Part shown: positions 34,301 through 47,547 of the stretch, piece by piece
Numbering within the stretch: the first letter of the stretch is position 1
Layout: every line of letters starts with the position of its first letter
Source of the DNA: Spongilla lacustris
Lineage: Eukaryota > Porifera > Demospongiae > Spongillida > Spongillidae
Direction of reading: 5' to 3'
Assembly: GCA_949361645.1 (NCBI GenBank)
Contig: OX442432.1
Span: 1,533,428-1,597,427 of the forward strand
DNA length: 64,000 bases
The notes under the pieces: model-generated
The model's input: the letters and a program-made list of their open reading frames with translations, nothing else
What the model was told of the DNA's origin: nothing
Database searches by the model: none
Translations under genes and position numbers: made by a program

Positions 34301-37300
34301 ACCATAGAGAAATGGTGCAGTATGAATTGTTGCAAATAGGAAGTTGATAGCGTTAACTGTTCGGAAGTTATGGCAAATCAAACGTAATGCATTTTTATTA
34401 TACTTTTTCATAATACACGCTAGGTCCCTTTTCTCGTAAACTTTCCCATATGTAGGGCATTATATTTCAACTCAATTCTTGCATAGCAATAGTGGCAGGC
34501 AACATACAGAATGTCCAGTGCTCACCACTGTGGCCTCTCCATTGACCATGTTGTGCTTGTCATAGTGTGCATGTGCACAGAAGTCCATACAGCAGGTGAT
34601 CCCTGAGAAGGGGCGCTCGGGACCATTGCCCAGCCTACACTCTTCCCCTTGCTCCTGTGTGGCCACCTGAATAATACGAGTTGTGCATATGTTATGTGCT
34701 GTTGACACATATGATTATGTAACATCATACAGTAATCTTTTCTGATAGTGGATTTAATTTCTTAAACTCAGTGGCCAATTGAGGGAAGGTTTGGGGGGGG
34801 GGGGGGGGGGGGGGGGGCATGAACCAGCCAACTGGCATGCATCATGACAGAGCAGAAGAATCTACATCATGAGGATCCCCCCTCCCCCCTGCCAGTCCTG
34901 CCCCTAACCAATCTCCATGTTATAAACTCATAAAGTCACTTAGCCTCACACATACGTATGTACAGTGTGTAATAATACCCTTGTAGTGTATGGACTATAT
35001 ATCTCACTTGCCAGACAAGGAAACACAGTCTGCAATTTACATGAGTACATGTGTGGTTATGTTGTGTGCATGTGTGTATGTGTGTGTGTGCCACTTGTGC
35101 ATGTCTATACATACCCCCCCCCCCCCCCCCCCCCCCCCCTGGTGTGCTAGATCTATTGTGTTGTGCTGTGTGCTTATGCCAGCCATTAGCAGTGAGAAAT
35201 GGACCTGTATGTACACACTTGAGAAATGGTAGATAGTGTCTTACAACTCAAATTAGTGCACCCCTGTATGCAACAAAATCTTAGCTCCATCCTTCACGCT
35301 CTGTGGTTTGCTGCAAGGCCCGCCCCCTCAGCCACAGATAGACACATGAGGGTTTTCCCTAGCCACAAGCTACATGTACAGGACCCTGCTGTTTACATTA
35401 GGGCACTATTCTACACCTATTCCAAGATTCATGGATTTTTCTACCTGCTTGCATGTAACATGCATTGAAGCCTGGGCACCAGGCCACCAGTGACTGTATG
35501 TAACATGCATTGAAGCCTGGGCACCAGGCCACCAGTGACTGTATGTAACATGCATTGAAGCCTGGGCACCAGGCCACCAGTGACTGCATGTAACATGCAT
35601 TGAAGCCTGGGCACCAGGCCACCAGTGACTGTATGTAACATGCATTGAAGCCTGGGCACCAGGCCACCAGTGACTGCATGTAACATGCATTGAAGCCTGG
35701 GCACCAGGCCACTAGTGACTGCATGTAACATGCACTGAAGCCTGGGCACCAGGCCACCAGTGACTGCATGTAACATACATTGAAGCCTGGGCACCAGGCC
35801 ACCAGTGACTGCATGTAACATGCATTGAAGCCTGGGCACCAGGCCACCAGTGACTGCATGTAACATGTATTGAAGCCTGGGCACCAGGCCACCAGTGACT
35901 GCATGTAACATGCATTGAAGCCTGGGCACCGGGCCACCAGTGTCAGTGGAATACCCAGGAGAAAAGTGTGTGTGTGTGTGTGTGTGTGCGTGGGGGGGGG
36001 GAGGTAATCAGAATACCAATCCAATCTATGTGATATATATTTTAGTATAAAGCAATACCTGGTTCTTGTGTCCCTCTGGGCACAGCCACTTGTAGACAGG
36101 ACCAATGTTGTCTGACAGTTCCTGCACCATCTTCTCAAGTGGCTCTTCCTTTAAGGTGCATAACACAGGGACAGATATGGACGTACCAACACAAAAAAGG
36201 ACCAATTGGAGAAAGGGAGGGAAAAAAAGAGAGAGCTATGAGTTAGCATAAGTAGATGCCATGACCTTACTTTTGATTCGTCTGTCAGTCTAAACTTTCT
36301 TGGGAATGGACTCCTGCCGAATTTACAACCATTGTAATAGACACTCCAGCTGCACCCAAATGAGTAGGAAGCTCCAGAGGTCTCAACGTCCTTGCCTTGA
36401 CATTCGCAAGACTTCCTGAGGGGAGGAAAGGAGAGGGCATGGGGATGAGGCAAGGATGAAACACAAGGGATGAGGCATGTGGGATGTGAAGATGGCATGG
36501 GGATGAGGCATGTGGGATGTGAAGATGGCATGGGGATGAGGCATGTGAGTGGATGGGATGTGAAGATGGCATGGGGATGAGGCATGTGAGTGGATGGGAT
36601 GTGAAGATGGCATGGGGATGAGGCACGTGAGTGGATGGGATGTGAAGATGGCGTGGGGATGAGGTATTGAGTGGATGGAGATATAAAAAAAGATAGGCAC
36701 AGAGAAAGGAGAGGGCATGGGAGGAGGAAAGGAGGGCACAGGAAAGAAGCACAATGAAGAGGCATAGGAATGACGCAACCCATGTTTGTGGTGCCGCCTA
36801 TTGGATATCAGGGAAGGTGGGACGGCATTAAAACCACAAGGTCAGCCCATATAAAAGATTGTCAAGTGGTCCTTTAAGTGCGAAGTCTCACCATTTGTGT
36901 GTGGGTGAGCGCACTTTGATGCAAAGCAGTAGCCATGGAAACCATGTTTACAGACATTCTGTATAAACATGAGCCTAAGCTTTCATTACATTTTTGCCCC
37001 CCCCCCCTCCCTTCGTTTTTCATTGGCCTACATGTAACAGGAAGTATTTCTATTTCTTCCTCCCAACTGTTCCTTCTACCCCACTCCACTTTCCTCTACT
37101 ATTCACCTATCATTTTTTGAGCATTGCCTCACTGTTGGTGTGCCATAGTTAGGCAATACATCAGTCAGGTACTCATATACGTGTTTCAGAGTGTCAGAGT
37201 CCACACACTCCCAAAACACAATTGATACAACTGTGTAGCTGGTGTTGCAAGTGTGTCCCAAGTGATGTCTGAAGAGAACCAAAAACAATTCATTCTTCAG

Positions 37301-40300
37301 GCGCCTAACAATCTGTAAAAGGTCGTCAAATAGTGATGAAAGAAAAAAATGGCTGATGTAACTTACGTATTCCGCTGTAGGACAACCGCCAACCGTCTTT
37401 GCTTCTTGCCCTGTATACTCCAGCTGTTGAAAGAGGGGTGAACAAAACAGATGGCTAAGAGACGACACGCTGCCTTGCACATGTTAACATTCACACTACA
37501 GTGTATACCCACAAACCCATTGTTTTTCGCGAAATTAAATATTTACGAGATATCTTGATAGCGTAGCGTGTCAGCTGCTGTTTTGATAGCACAGAAAGGT
37601 CAACCCCCTCAAAGGTACGAAATGGCAACCGCAGGTTTCGAGGAAGCGTGCCGTTTGAAACCTCGACTCTTTTTTTCCCTCTCTTCCCCCCCCCCCCCCC
37701 CCCCCCCCCCCCGAATAGTAGAACGCGCGCTTCCACTGGCCGAAGCGTACTAGTAGTTATGTGTACGGTACGACTTATGTTGAAGGGTTGTGGCATGTTA
37801 ATTTACCACTGCCCCACCCTTCCTTGCCTCAATCATTCTCAGTTCATCTCCTTTTACATTAAACCTATGGAAGACAGAGGCTGTAATAGGTGTACTAGGA
37901 GGTGGGGAAGGTTGTTACCTTGATTCCAGGAGTTCCCGGAGGTCTTCTGGTGTCCCTGCAGCTCCCAAGTGTGTGTAGAATATGCCATCATCACCACCTA
38001 AACACGGGAGTGGAGGGGGAGAGGATGTAGATAGGGGTGGTGAGTGAAGGAGAGTTGAGAGAGAGGGGGTGAGAAGAATTGCAAAGGTTAAGTGAAAAGA
38101 AGTAGAAGGTATGGAAAGGAATACAATTGTTCATTCAGCAGCAACTGTTCAGATAGCAATGAGAATTTGACATGTATGTGCACACACACATGTGCATACA
38201 CTAGTACAATTTGATGATAAAGGAGGAAGTTAAACAGCTAGAGGCAAAACACACAGTTAGTGTAAACACTTGTGCTGTCACATTGTAACAACTACTGCAT
38301 GTAAGCCTGATCAAAGCACAACAAAGGCAGGTCCAGGTCACCTCCCATTGTGTGGGTCTGACAACAAAAAGGTACTAAGTGGCAACAGTGATATATTGTA
38401 TCATTGGTTATTTATTTATTTGGAGGGGGAGGGGGTGGCAAAAGGGTTATGATAGTGACTATTTCATCCCTAGTAGCTGTGCTGATATTTACCAGGGCAG
38501 CCACATGGAGTAGGTAACTTTGTTGTTGCTTGTCGCCTCTTTTTGACCTGTGGAGGCTCCATCTGGGGAAATGGATAGTGTGCAAAAAAAGAGTGTGTAT
38601 GAGAATGAGAGTGAAAGAAAGACAAAGAGAAAGGGATAGAAGGGAAAGGGAAATGCAAGGGAGATGGCTTAAGCAGTAAATCACCGTGGCAAATAAAAGC
38701 TATTATACAAGGTGGAAGAACTTTGGCAGATTGTAATATCAGTCCTGCCAGAGTAGACTATTTCAAAAGCTAGGAACCAAAATATATTGCCTGCATTGTG
38801 AGTGTGTTTCCCCCCCCACAAGAACCACAACAACAGACACTCAAAAGGCACAACTTGGCACACAACACTTTGTTTAGGAATGAAGCTGCTGTCCATGCAG
38901 CATCTTGGCACAATGCTCAGTATCTAGAGGATGGTCTCCATAGCAACTATGCCAATCATGTGGTAAAAATCATAATTCATGGAGCTGCCTACATGCACTC
39001 TGTGCATGGACCTTCACACGCAAAAAGGGTTGTGAGTTACAAGTGTCATGTCCAAGATAATACTCGTTTGACAAGGTGAGGTGAATATTCTATAAAGGCC
39101 TCTCTCTTTAACACACATGTTTTCTGTCCATCTAAAAGTTTCTGTGGTCATGGCAGTAAACCCTCACTGGATGCAGTGTGTACTGTTTACGGGACCGCAA
39201 CAGAGGGCACAGGGGGGCCTATCACATGTCACACAAACTCATGATTCCAAGGGATTCCTCAGATGACAAACTTCATATTGTGTTACATGCAAACCACAGG
39301 CTTAGGGTTCTTCACAAACCATGGAGCAACTTGTGGCTTTACCCCCATCCACCCTTTCCCCTACCTCCACCAATACACACACATGTGCGTCTGCATCACA
39401 CAGTTGAGTTGATATGCCAGAGAGGATGGAAAGTTATAAATGCATTATCACCATAGCCACAACAGAGTGGTAAGGTCAACACACAGCCAAAAAATGACTT
39501 TGTGCAACACCCAGCACACCCAGCACACCCTTTCCACCATCCTTTTGTCAGGCCTTTCCTTGGTCATCTAGTGGGAATACCGAGCAAACCAACCCAAATG
39601 AAAACTGAAGTGGAGCAGGATACCTCTGCAGAACAGTGTGGTTGGTGCCCAACAGCTGTTTTTACAAGCACACATTCGTCCTAAACATCCCAAGTGCATG
39701 GTGGTCTTGGATTAAGTAGCAGACAAAACAAAGCCTGTGACATGATCTAGTGAATAACGTTACAATCCCCTGTGATGTGGGTGCACAAAATCAAGAGGGT
39801 TTCGAAACTTGTTAATTCGCTAGATACCTAATTAGCAATACAAACTTATGCAATAATGTGTGGGGTACAGGGTGTGTCTTGAGGTAACGCCATAAGAGAT
39901 ACAAGAAGGTGGGGGTCATGCATGTGTACGCACGTCTCACTGGCATCAAGTGTATCCACATTGGCTACCCTGTGTGCAAACTGGTGCATTCATATCAGTG
40001 AAAGGAAGGCACGTATGCATGAGCACACACACCCATGTGTGTTGGAGTATGAAGAGCAAAAATAAACAAGTTAGGATGCAACGCACTCTTGTCTCTCAAT
40101 GGGTGGGGTGAAATACGATAGGTGCATCCATTTGTAAGGTATTGGTTTCTTTACATTGTGAAACCAAAAATAATAGTGAAGTAGCTTGTAAACATTTTCA
40201 CAATTTTTTACAAGGAAACAATGGATTATGTTCATTTATTGCTGTCTGTAGTCTACGCACTTACTTCTTCGTGCCTGATCTTCGCTTTCTGCTTAGCAGG

Positions 40301-41330
40301 AGCTTTTGTCACCTTTTGTGATTCAAGAAGTAGCCTGCTTTGGCCTTGTAGAGAGCTACCAGGATCCACCACTGGAGTGGATGTTTGGAGCGGGAAGAAG
40401 GAAGGTTGGGTGACCTTTTGTGGGGTGGCATTCTGAAACCAAATGGAATGAATAAATAGTGGTGATGAGGATGAGAAAGAGAGGATGAAGAGGGGGTAGA
40501 GGAGGAGGGGATGAGTGGAAGGGGAATAGGAGGAAAAGGGTGAAGAGGAAAAGTAGGAAGGGAAAGAAAGACGAGGGGAAGGGGTAGTGGAAGAGGATAG
40601 AAAAAGGAAGAGGAGCAGATAGGGATGGGGAAGAGGATGAGAAAGGGTTCATTTCTATGCACTTATTTCTTCACACTGCCTAGGCTATGTGGACTCCAAG
40701 CACAGCCCTCCATCACACACAAGCACCGAACTCAAAGATTTGCACAGGCACATTGCATACCCAATCAAATAATTCCTGTAGAACAGCAGGTTGACACACC
40801 ACAGCAGGTTGACACACAACACGGTTGCTTTGTGCCTCACTACAAGCATATGTGACCAACAAGTACCTCATTGTGTACCCTCTGGTACTTAAATGTACAT
40901 CACCCTTTAGGACTTTTTCAACATAGAGGGGGAGGGAAAAAAGAGGGGCGGGATATTGGGAAGCAATTTGCACCGTTATTCATAGACGCAGTGGGTAAAA
41001 AAGGAAATATAAAAGTTATTTGTTGTTACAGAAAAAGGTTGTAACGAGAATGGCACATCAACTCGCCCGTATCCACACCTAAGCAGGGGTGTGTGTGATC
41101 TGCCCACGGGAGCTGTGTACTAAAAGTACAATAAAGCCAATCCCACGCCTAGGCGAGCTGGTGGCTCGACGTCGTCGCGATCGTATCGTCCAGTTTAGAC
41201 CAATCACGTCGATTAGTGTGTGCGTAAATATAAGTGCATACGCGTGTATGTGTGTGTGTGCGTGTTTGCGTTGTGTGTGTGTGTGCGTGTGTGTGTATGT
41301 GTGTGTGTGTGTGCGTGTTTGCGTTGTGTG

Positions 41331-41405
<75 letters not shown>

Positions 41406-41837
41406 CTGTAGTACCTGTAGTATCCTGTTTTTGTTTTAATTTTTAATTGAACCGGGATGTCGCTCACCGCAGCGGCAGCGATAAACTTTTAAACTAGGCC
41501 CATGGGGCCATCAGTTACGTGCATCCAGCCCATTTCCTCCTCGGCTTACCAAAGAGTGTGGTTTTCGCTTTAGCAGCTCACATTTGCGTTGCTTGCACGG
41601 CGAATTTACGATGCACGCCGAACAAGTTCCGCAATTTTCTGTACGGAGACATCCCGCGCACTCCTTACATCTGTGCCTTCTCTGGCGTTTTTTCTGTTGA
41701 GTTCCGTTAATAAGCAAGGAATCCTCTACGGTTCTGTCAAAGATGAAGTGGGGAGGTCGAGACTGATTTGGCGAGGCAAGTGGGCTTAGGCGTTGAGGCC
41801 CAGAACAGATCCATGACCCTGGTATTGCGAATGCCAT
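31318..41837 (-). CDS. TET: TET methylcytosine dioxygenase, complete, with CXXC finger (TET-A)
   Basis: Fe(II)/2-oxoglutarate enzyme oxidising 5-methylcytosine in DNA. Ten exons: 41550-41837, 40265-40432, 38493-38562, 37919-37997, 37367-37454, 37107-37312, 36271-36415, 36059-36148, 34526-34666 and 31318-33066. They sum to 3,024 nt (1,007 residues plus stop) with every phase compatible. Exon 1 carries a CXXC zinc finger ([20 protein letters not shown], residues about 55-85). The Cys-rich region follows: [88 protein letters not shown]. The double-stranded beta helix has [20 protein letters not shown] (HxD iron ligands His-Tyr-Asp). After a long low-complexity insert it resumes with [20 protein letters not shown] (distal His) and [20 protein letters not shown] (Arg for 2-oxoglutarate). 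It is divergent from SMG6. Confidence 0.92.
33645..34447. mobile_element. 803-bp foldback element in TET-A intron 9
   Basis: Nearly the whole segment is one long inverted repeat. The outer ends read inward are GGGAATAGTTTACGAGAAAA and GGGAAAGTTTACGAGAAAA, and the arms of about 380 bp pair almost throughout. The centre is near 34040. No ORF. It is absent from the matching intron of TET-B and TET-C, so it arrived after the duplications or was replaced in the others. No clear target duplication. Confidence 0.85.
34788..34817. repeat. Poly-G tract
   Basis: G homopolymer of more than 20 bases in TET-A intron 8. A poly-C tract of similar length lies at 35115-35139. Confidence 0.9.
35452..35940. 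repeat. 45-bp minisatellite in TET-A intron 8
   Basis: About eleven units with the core GAAGCCTGGGCACCAGGCCA. The same array is present but shorter and rearranged in TET-B (60236-60452), so it predates the duplication. Confidence 0.96.
36470..36670. repeat. 33/42-bp minisatellite in TET-A intron 6
   Basis: Units with GGGATGTGAAGATGGCATGG and GGATGAGGCATGTG, with or without AGTGGAT. It is essentially a single unit in TET-B, so it expanded in A after the split. Confidence 0.92.
37685..37712. repeat. Poly-C tract
   Basis: C homopolymer of more than 20 bases in TET-A intron 4. Confidence 0.9.
38585..39415. other. About 830 bp present in TET-A intron 2 and missing from TET-B
   Basis: The sequences either side align between TET-A and TET-B (38493-38585 with 62672-62765; 39415 onward with 62800 onward), but this block has no counterpart in B. 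No clear inverted ends were found. It is either an insertion in A or a deletion in B. Confidence 0.5.
41225..41404. repeat. (GT)n microsatellite with variant units
   Basis: GT array with a duplicated TGCGTGTTTGCGTTGTG variant block, in TET-A intron 1, about 145 bp downstream of the CXXC exon. Confidence 0.95.
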
Positions 41838-42241
41838 TGACTACACATGGGCGTCCAGAACGATTTTAAAGTAAACATGCACAGAAAGGTACCATAATTA
41901 AAAAGCCTATATAATTGCATACCAGAGATACGCTATGATTACCAGTATGTTTTGTCAAAGTGGTAATCAATTACGCATGCGCAATGCGCGATTGTTTTCG
42001 AAGACTTCAACATGCATAACACAAGATGTTTTGGACCCTAGCAAGCACTCAGGAAGGTCAGAATGTAACTTTGTAGGGAACTTATACGCCAGCTGTGTCG
42101 CAAAAATGTACTGATAGCTAGGTTTAAGCACGGCGCGGAAAATACTGAACTACAAGGAAGTGTTTCGAACCCTCTGACGCAAGACAAGAACATTCTTCAT
42201 CACACTCGCGTCATTCAGATATAGCCAAGGCAGCTAGAAGT
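41838..42241. promoter_or_regulatory. Putative bidirectional promoter TET-A/SMG6
   Basis: 404 bases lie between the divergent ATGs of TET-A (41837, minus) and the SMG6-like gene (42242, plus). There is no TATA box I can support. Inferred from geometry. Confidence 0.4.
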
Positions 42242-42867
42242 ATGAGTAAATCAGCTGATAGGAAAGAACAGAAACCACCAGCTGACCTCTTCTTAATAAA
42301 GCGCACCGTTAGTGCACCTGTACTAGTGAGACGAGAGGATTTTAAGAATACCCAGTATTATAACGAGCACGACGCAGAAGAAGCCACACGCGAACGGTGC
42401 CAGTAAAACTATCGTGGACCTTTCATCGAACTCGTCATCGACATGCTCTTCTTTGGGAGCTGCGGTAGCCGGCAGAATTAGGGTAAAAGACACGAACATA
42501 TTGAGGTCCAAATCCAAGCCGTTAGAGCAGTCCTCTGCGCCAGACGTTGGAAGGAGGGGCGGTAGGGGCACTTCTGGCAGCAACACGGATGTTCATGAAG
42601 CAGGTGTGGAATTGGATATGTGCAGACGCCGGCTGCAGAAGTTAAAACCTCTTGTTCACTGGGCGATAGAGACAGTTTCGACGGCATTATGGACCATTGG
42701 TAAGTGTCAAGTACTGGGGGGGGGGGGGGGGGGACATGTCACCATGGTGATAGTGCATTTATATATTATTGTACCTTGTTGTGCATGTGTGTGTGTAAAT
42801 ATGTGCATGTATGTGTGTATTAACCATGAATGACCAGCTTTTGACCTTCTTGGCCCATTCAATCGAG

Positions 42868-42903
<36 letters not shown>

Positions 42904-43574
42904 TTGTGTTCTGCTGATCTCATGGGAAAGTACTTACTGTAGGTGCATAGACTCAGTACATAGCTGCAGTATGGTGTGTGAGGGAAACATGGATACATAT
43001 TCACTGCTTTGTTTTAGTTGGGTTTTATGTGTACGTTTGAAATTGAGATTCGTTTTCATGGTTAGGTAATGATCAATAGCATGAATGTCCATTCCATGTG
43101 TGCATCTGCCTCCTTTCTTGGTACCTACAGATACTACTTTAATGCCCAGCAGTTGGTTCCAAAGGATGGAAGACCTCAACCAGCTGGCAGTGATTGCTAT
43201 TAGTGCTGTAAGGCGATGGGTATGGAGGTGGGGAGTGGATGGTATGGGAGACAGCTGGCTGTTGAGGAAGCTGCAAACTTTAGGAGAAAATCAAGAGTGC
43301 AGTGTGTAATGAAAAACATGATATTGTTTGGCACAGGGCAAGGGATTTGGAAAGACTCTTTGTGAAAAGATCAGCTGTCCAATCTCTTTGTTTTGTGCTT
43401 GCCTGCCTGTGCATGCTCTGCACTGTGTACTGCAGAGGTGGCTTTGGGACAACACAATGAATATACTATGCAGTCATGCTGTATCTTTCAAAGCAAACAT
43501 TGCCTGTCTAAGCTTACATACAGGTGTAATCTCAACCTATATTCATCATATGACAGGAATTACCATGTGTTGAA

Positions 43575-43646
<72 letters not shown>

Positions 43647-46600
43647 ATTGCACATGTGTATGCAATGTAATTGTAATGTGTATAACTGGTATGAGAACAT
43701 GATATGAACACATTGCCATATCTTGTCTTTATATTAGCAACGACGGCTGGATGCCATCTATTTCTACATGCGTAGCCTTGTAGCCAAGAATCCATGTTTG
43801 TCAGCTCACGACAGTTTGGTGGGCATCTTTGAGGATACTTGCAGAAAGGTAAGGCATCGTTCATATTGGTGGGTGTGGCTACACTTTGAAGGCATACAGC
43901 ATGGGCTTGTATATACATGCTTCCTGTGTGCATGTGTGTGGGGGGGGGGGGGGTGGTTTGTTACTTCTTTGTATACCTTGTTCCCTCTTGGTGAGGTGAT
44001 AATAATAATATGGTATTGTCAGTTACCATCCTTCTCCAATTTGGGGCTTCCATTATCTCAACTCTTTGCCTGGGAACTGTGGTATGGGGGAGACTGTGTG
44101 TGGCCAGAGGTGGGCAGTGGGGAAGATGTGTGGGCTGGGCTTGTACTGCTGCTGCACAATGAGGTGTGTAGAGTGTGGTTATTGGTAAAAGTGAAGTAGT
44201 CACCATGGTTACCCACAATTATATGTATATGATGGGAGAGGCTGTGTAAAATGGCTGTGTGCTGGATGAATACACGTACCTCCATTGCACCACTACAGGC
44301 ACAGGCCTTGTATATACATTGAAACTTTACAAGTGCCTGTTTATGTTTGTGTGTACTTTAACCTCAGTAATGTTGCTATGGCTATGGAATGCTTGCTAAT
44401 GGCTGTGACCCCCCCTCCCCCTCAATGTAGGTTTTGATGCTTTAACCCACTGTTTAGCTCATGGTATGTGCATTAATTCCTCTTGTAGCTCATGGTTTGT
44501 GCATTAATTCCTCTTGTAGCTCATGGTATGTGCATTAATTCTTCTTGTAGCTCATGGTGTGTGCATTAATTCCTCTTGTAGCTCATGGTTTGTGCATTAA
44601 TTCCATCCCTCTTGTAGCTAATGGTTTGTGCATTAATTCCTCTTGTAGCTCATGGTATGTGCATTAATTCCTCTTGTAACTCATGGTATGTGCATTAATC
44701 CCTCTTGTACATTGTGTAGCTCATAGTGAGGTCGTCAAGGCAAGCGGCAGGTGCTGCTGCTGTGGAACAGAGCAGCGGTGCTGAAGGTGTACCTACTACT
44801 GAGCAGCAGTGTGAGCAGATGGTCACTTCAGAGGTAAAGTTGTGTGAGGTGAGGGTATGAGGTGAGGTTGAGGTTGTGTGGGGTGAGGGTATGAGGTGGG
44901 GTTAAGGTTGTGTGAGGTGAGGGTATGAGGTGAGGCTAAGGGTGAGGGTATGAGGTGAGGCTAAGGTTGTGTGGTGAGGGTATGAGGTGAGGCTAAGGTT
45001 GAGCGGGGTGAGGGTATGAGGGGAGGCTAAGGTTGAGCGGGGTGAGGGTATGAGGTGAGGCTAAGGTTGAGCGGGGTGAGGGTATGAGGTGAGGCTAAGG
45101 TTGAGCGGGGTGAGGGTATGAGGTGAGGCTAAGGTTGTGTGGGGTGAGGGTATGAGGTGAGGCGTGTGGGGTGAGGTATGAGGTGAGGCTAAGGTTGTGT
45201 GGGGTGAGAGTATGAGGTGAGGCTAAGGTTGTGTGGGGTGAGGGTATGAGGTGAGGCTAAGGTTGTGTGGGGTGAGGGTATGAGGTGAGGCTAAGGGTGA
45301 GGGGAAGGTATAGGGTGAGTTGTGTGGGGTGAGGGAAGGGTATGTGGTGAGGTGAGTGGGGTGATAGTCAAATGCTTGTATACATGGTGTACTTACTATG
45401 ACTATGATATTACTGACAGAAATAACATTTCCATATTGACCAGACGAATTAAAAACATTTGACTGGACGGCGGTTGAAGTATTATTATTGGAGTGCAGTG
45501 CAACATTACACCTCAAAATCATCCAAATTGATGCTTCTACCATCGTATGGTTGCTTTCCGCAGTGCAAAGGCGCTTAGTTTCTTGGCAATCATAGTTGCC
45601 TCAACCGTACAACGTAACATCATTACTTTTCGCATGCACAATATAGATCAATTAATTCGGTGTTTTAAAATGAACAGTCAAATGTCCTCCCAAGATCATG
45701 ATCTGTCGGTCATTATTGTAAAATGCGGCAAAAATGAACAATGTCCACATGCTATTTCTGACACTGTAATGCCCTCCTTTATTTATGGCTATCATCACTT
45801 CACTAAGTTACCATCAATTTGTACTGTAGCATTCTGCTCTGTAATGCAGTTGGGAGGCTGGGGAGGAGTGAGGTGAAGGGAAGTTATGGTGGGGAGGAGT
45901 GAGGGAGTAGAAGTTGTGGGTGGGGAGGAGTGAGGGAGTAGAAGTTGTGGGTGGGGAGGAGTGAGGGAGTAGAAGTTGTGGGTGGGGAGGAGTGAGGGAG
46001 TAGAAGTTGTGGGTGGGGAGGAGTGAGGGAGTAGAAGTTGTGGGTGGGGAGGAGTGAGGGAGTAGAAGTTGTCGGTGGGGAGGAGTGAGGGAGTAGAAGT
46101 TGTGGGTGGGGAGGAGTGAGGGAGTAGAAGTTGTGGGTGGGGAGGAGTGAGGGAGTAGAAGTTGTGGGAGGGGAGGAGGGAGGGAGTAGAAGTTGTGGGA
46201 GGGGAGGAGTGAGGGAGTAGAAGTTGTGGGAGAGTGGCCATACTGAATACATGTAGCACAGTCATTGGTACTTTGTGGTATGAAGGTTTGGAAGGAGGAG
46301 CCCTAAGCACTAGGCAAGTGTTGAGTGGAAGGGTTGTGGAAACCTGTGCAGTGGTGGAAGGGGAGTGGAAACCTGTGCAGTGGTGGAAGGGGAATGGAAA
46401 CCTGTGCAGTGGTGGAAGGGGAGTGGAAACTTGTGCAGTGGTGGAAGGGGAGTGGAAACTTGTGCAGTGGTGGAAGGGGAGTGGAAACTTGTGCAGTGGT
46501 GGAAGGGGAGTGGAAACTTGTGCAGTGGTGGAAGGGGAGTGGAAACTTGTGCAGTGGTGGAAGGGGAGTGGAAACTTGTGCAGTGGTGGAAGGGGAGTGG

Positions 46601-47491
46601 AAACTTGTGCAGTGGTGGAAGGGGAGTGGAAACCTGTGCAGTGGTGGAAGGGGAGTGGAAACCTGTGCAGTGGTGGAAGGGGAGTGGAAGCTTGTGCAGT
46701 GGGGGAAGGGGAACTCATGGAAGCTTGTGCAGTGGTGGAAGTGTTAGCATAAGTAGTTCAGATAATGCTGGAATTCTTTAACTGTGGTATCTGAAAGTGT
46801 CTGGTTCCTTTAGAAGAATTTGTGGGGTAAGTGTACATATGTGAATGTTGCCTGAGTGTTTTGTAACTACCATCCAAGAAACCCTCTAAATGTGCACCTT
46901 CAAGGTATAAATCTACATGTATCCCTACAGTAGCCAGCTAGTGTGAAGGTGATGGTTTTAAACAGGCCACCCTGCTGTCATTTCCACAACCCCACTGTCT
47001 GCACCACTTGATATGGGTCAGGGTACACCTGCTGCACCACTTAATGAGGGTTAGGCACCCTGATCCATACCTATAGACTCATCCATACTTATGAAACAAC
47101 CACTCTGATCCACGCCAATGTAACCACCATCCTCATCCATACCTATGGGACCACCACTCTGATCCATACAACGCACCTACCCTCATCCACCATGGAACTA
47201 TTCTGAACCTTACAGAAACACTTCAAGATGTTATGTGGTAGCATGGGAATGCATACATGTCCCATGAGGTCCCATTTTCTCACTGCTGGACACACCTCAG
47301 TAGTTTTTGCATGGCCTCATTACTGCCTAAAAATGCAAGCGGGTGCATGCATTGTGTTCTTGTGTGTGCTTGTGCGCTTGTATGCATGTGTATGCAGGAA
47401 AGCTTTGGAGGGCATGGGGATGTACAGGAAGGTGTGGGAGGGGCATGGAGATGTACAGGAAGGTGTGGGAGGGGCATAGAGATGTACAGGA

Positions 47492-47547
<56 letters not shown>

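Noticed and set aside
35398..36138. 246-residue frame with [12 protein letters not shown] repeats
   Set aside because: Reads through the 45-bp minisatellite of TET-A intron 8; only its end overlaps true exon sequence on the same strand.
45795..46781. Open frames of 120-307 residues on both strands (Pro/Ser/Thr-rich and Trp/Glu/Gly-rich)
   Set aside because: Translations of the 31-bp and 29-bp minisatellites; no non-repeat core, no start context, inside SMG6-like introns.
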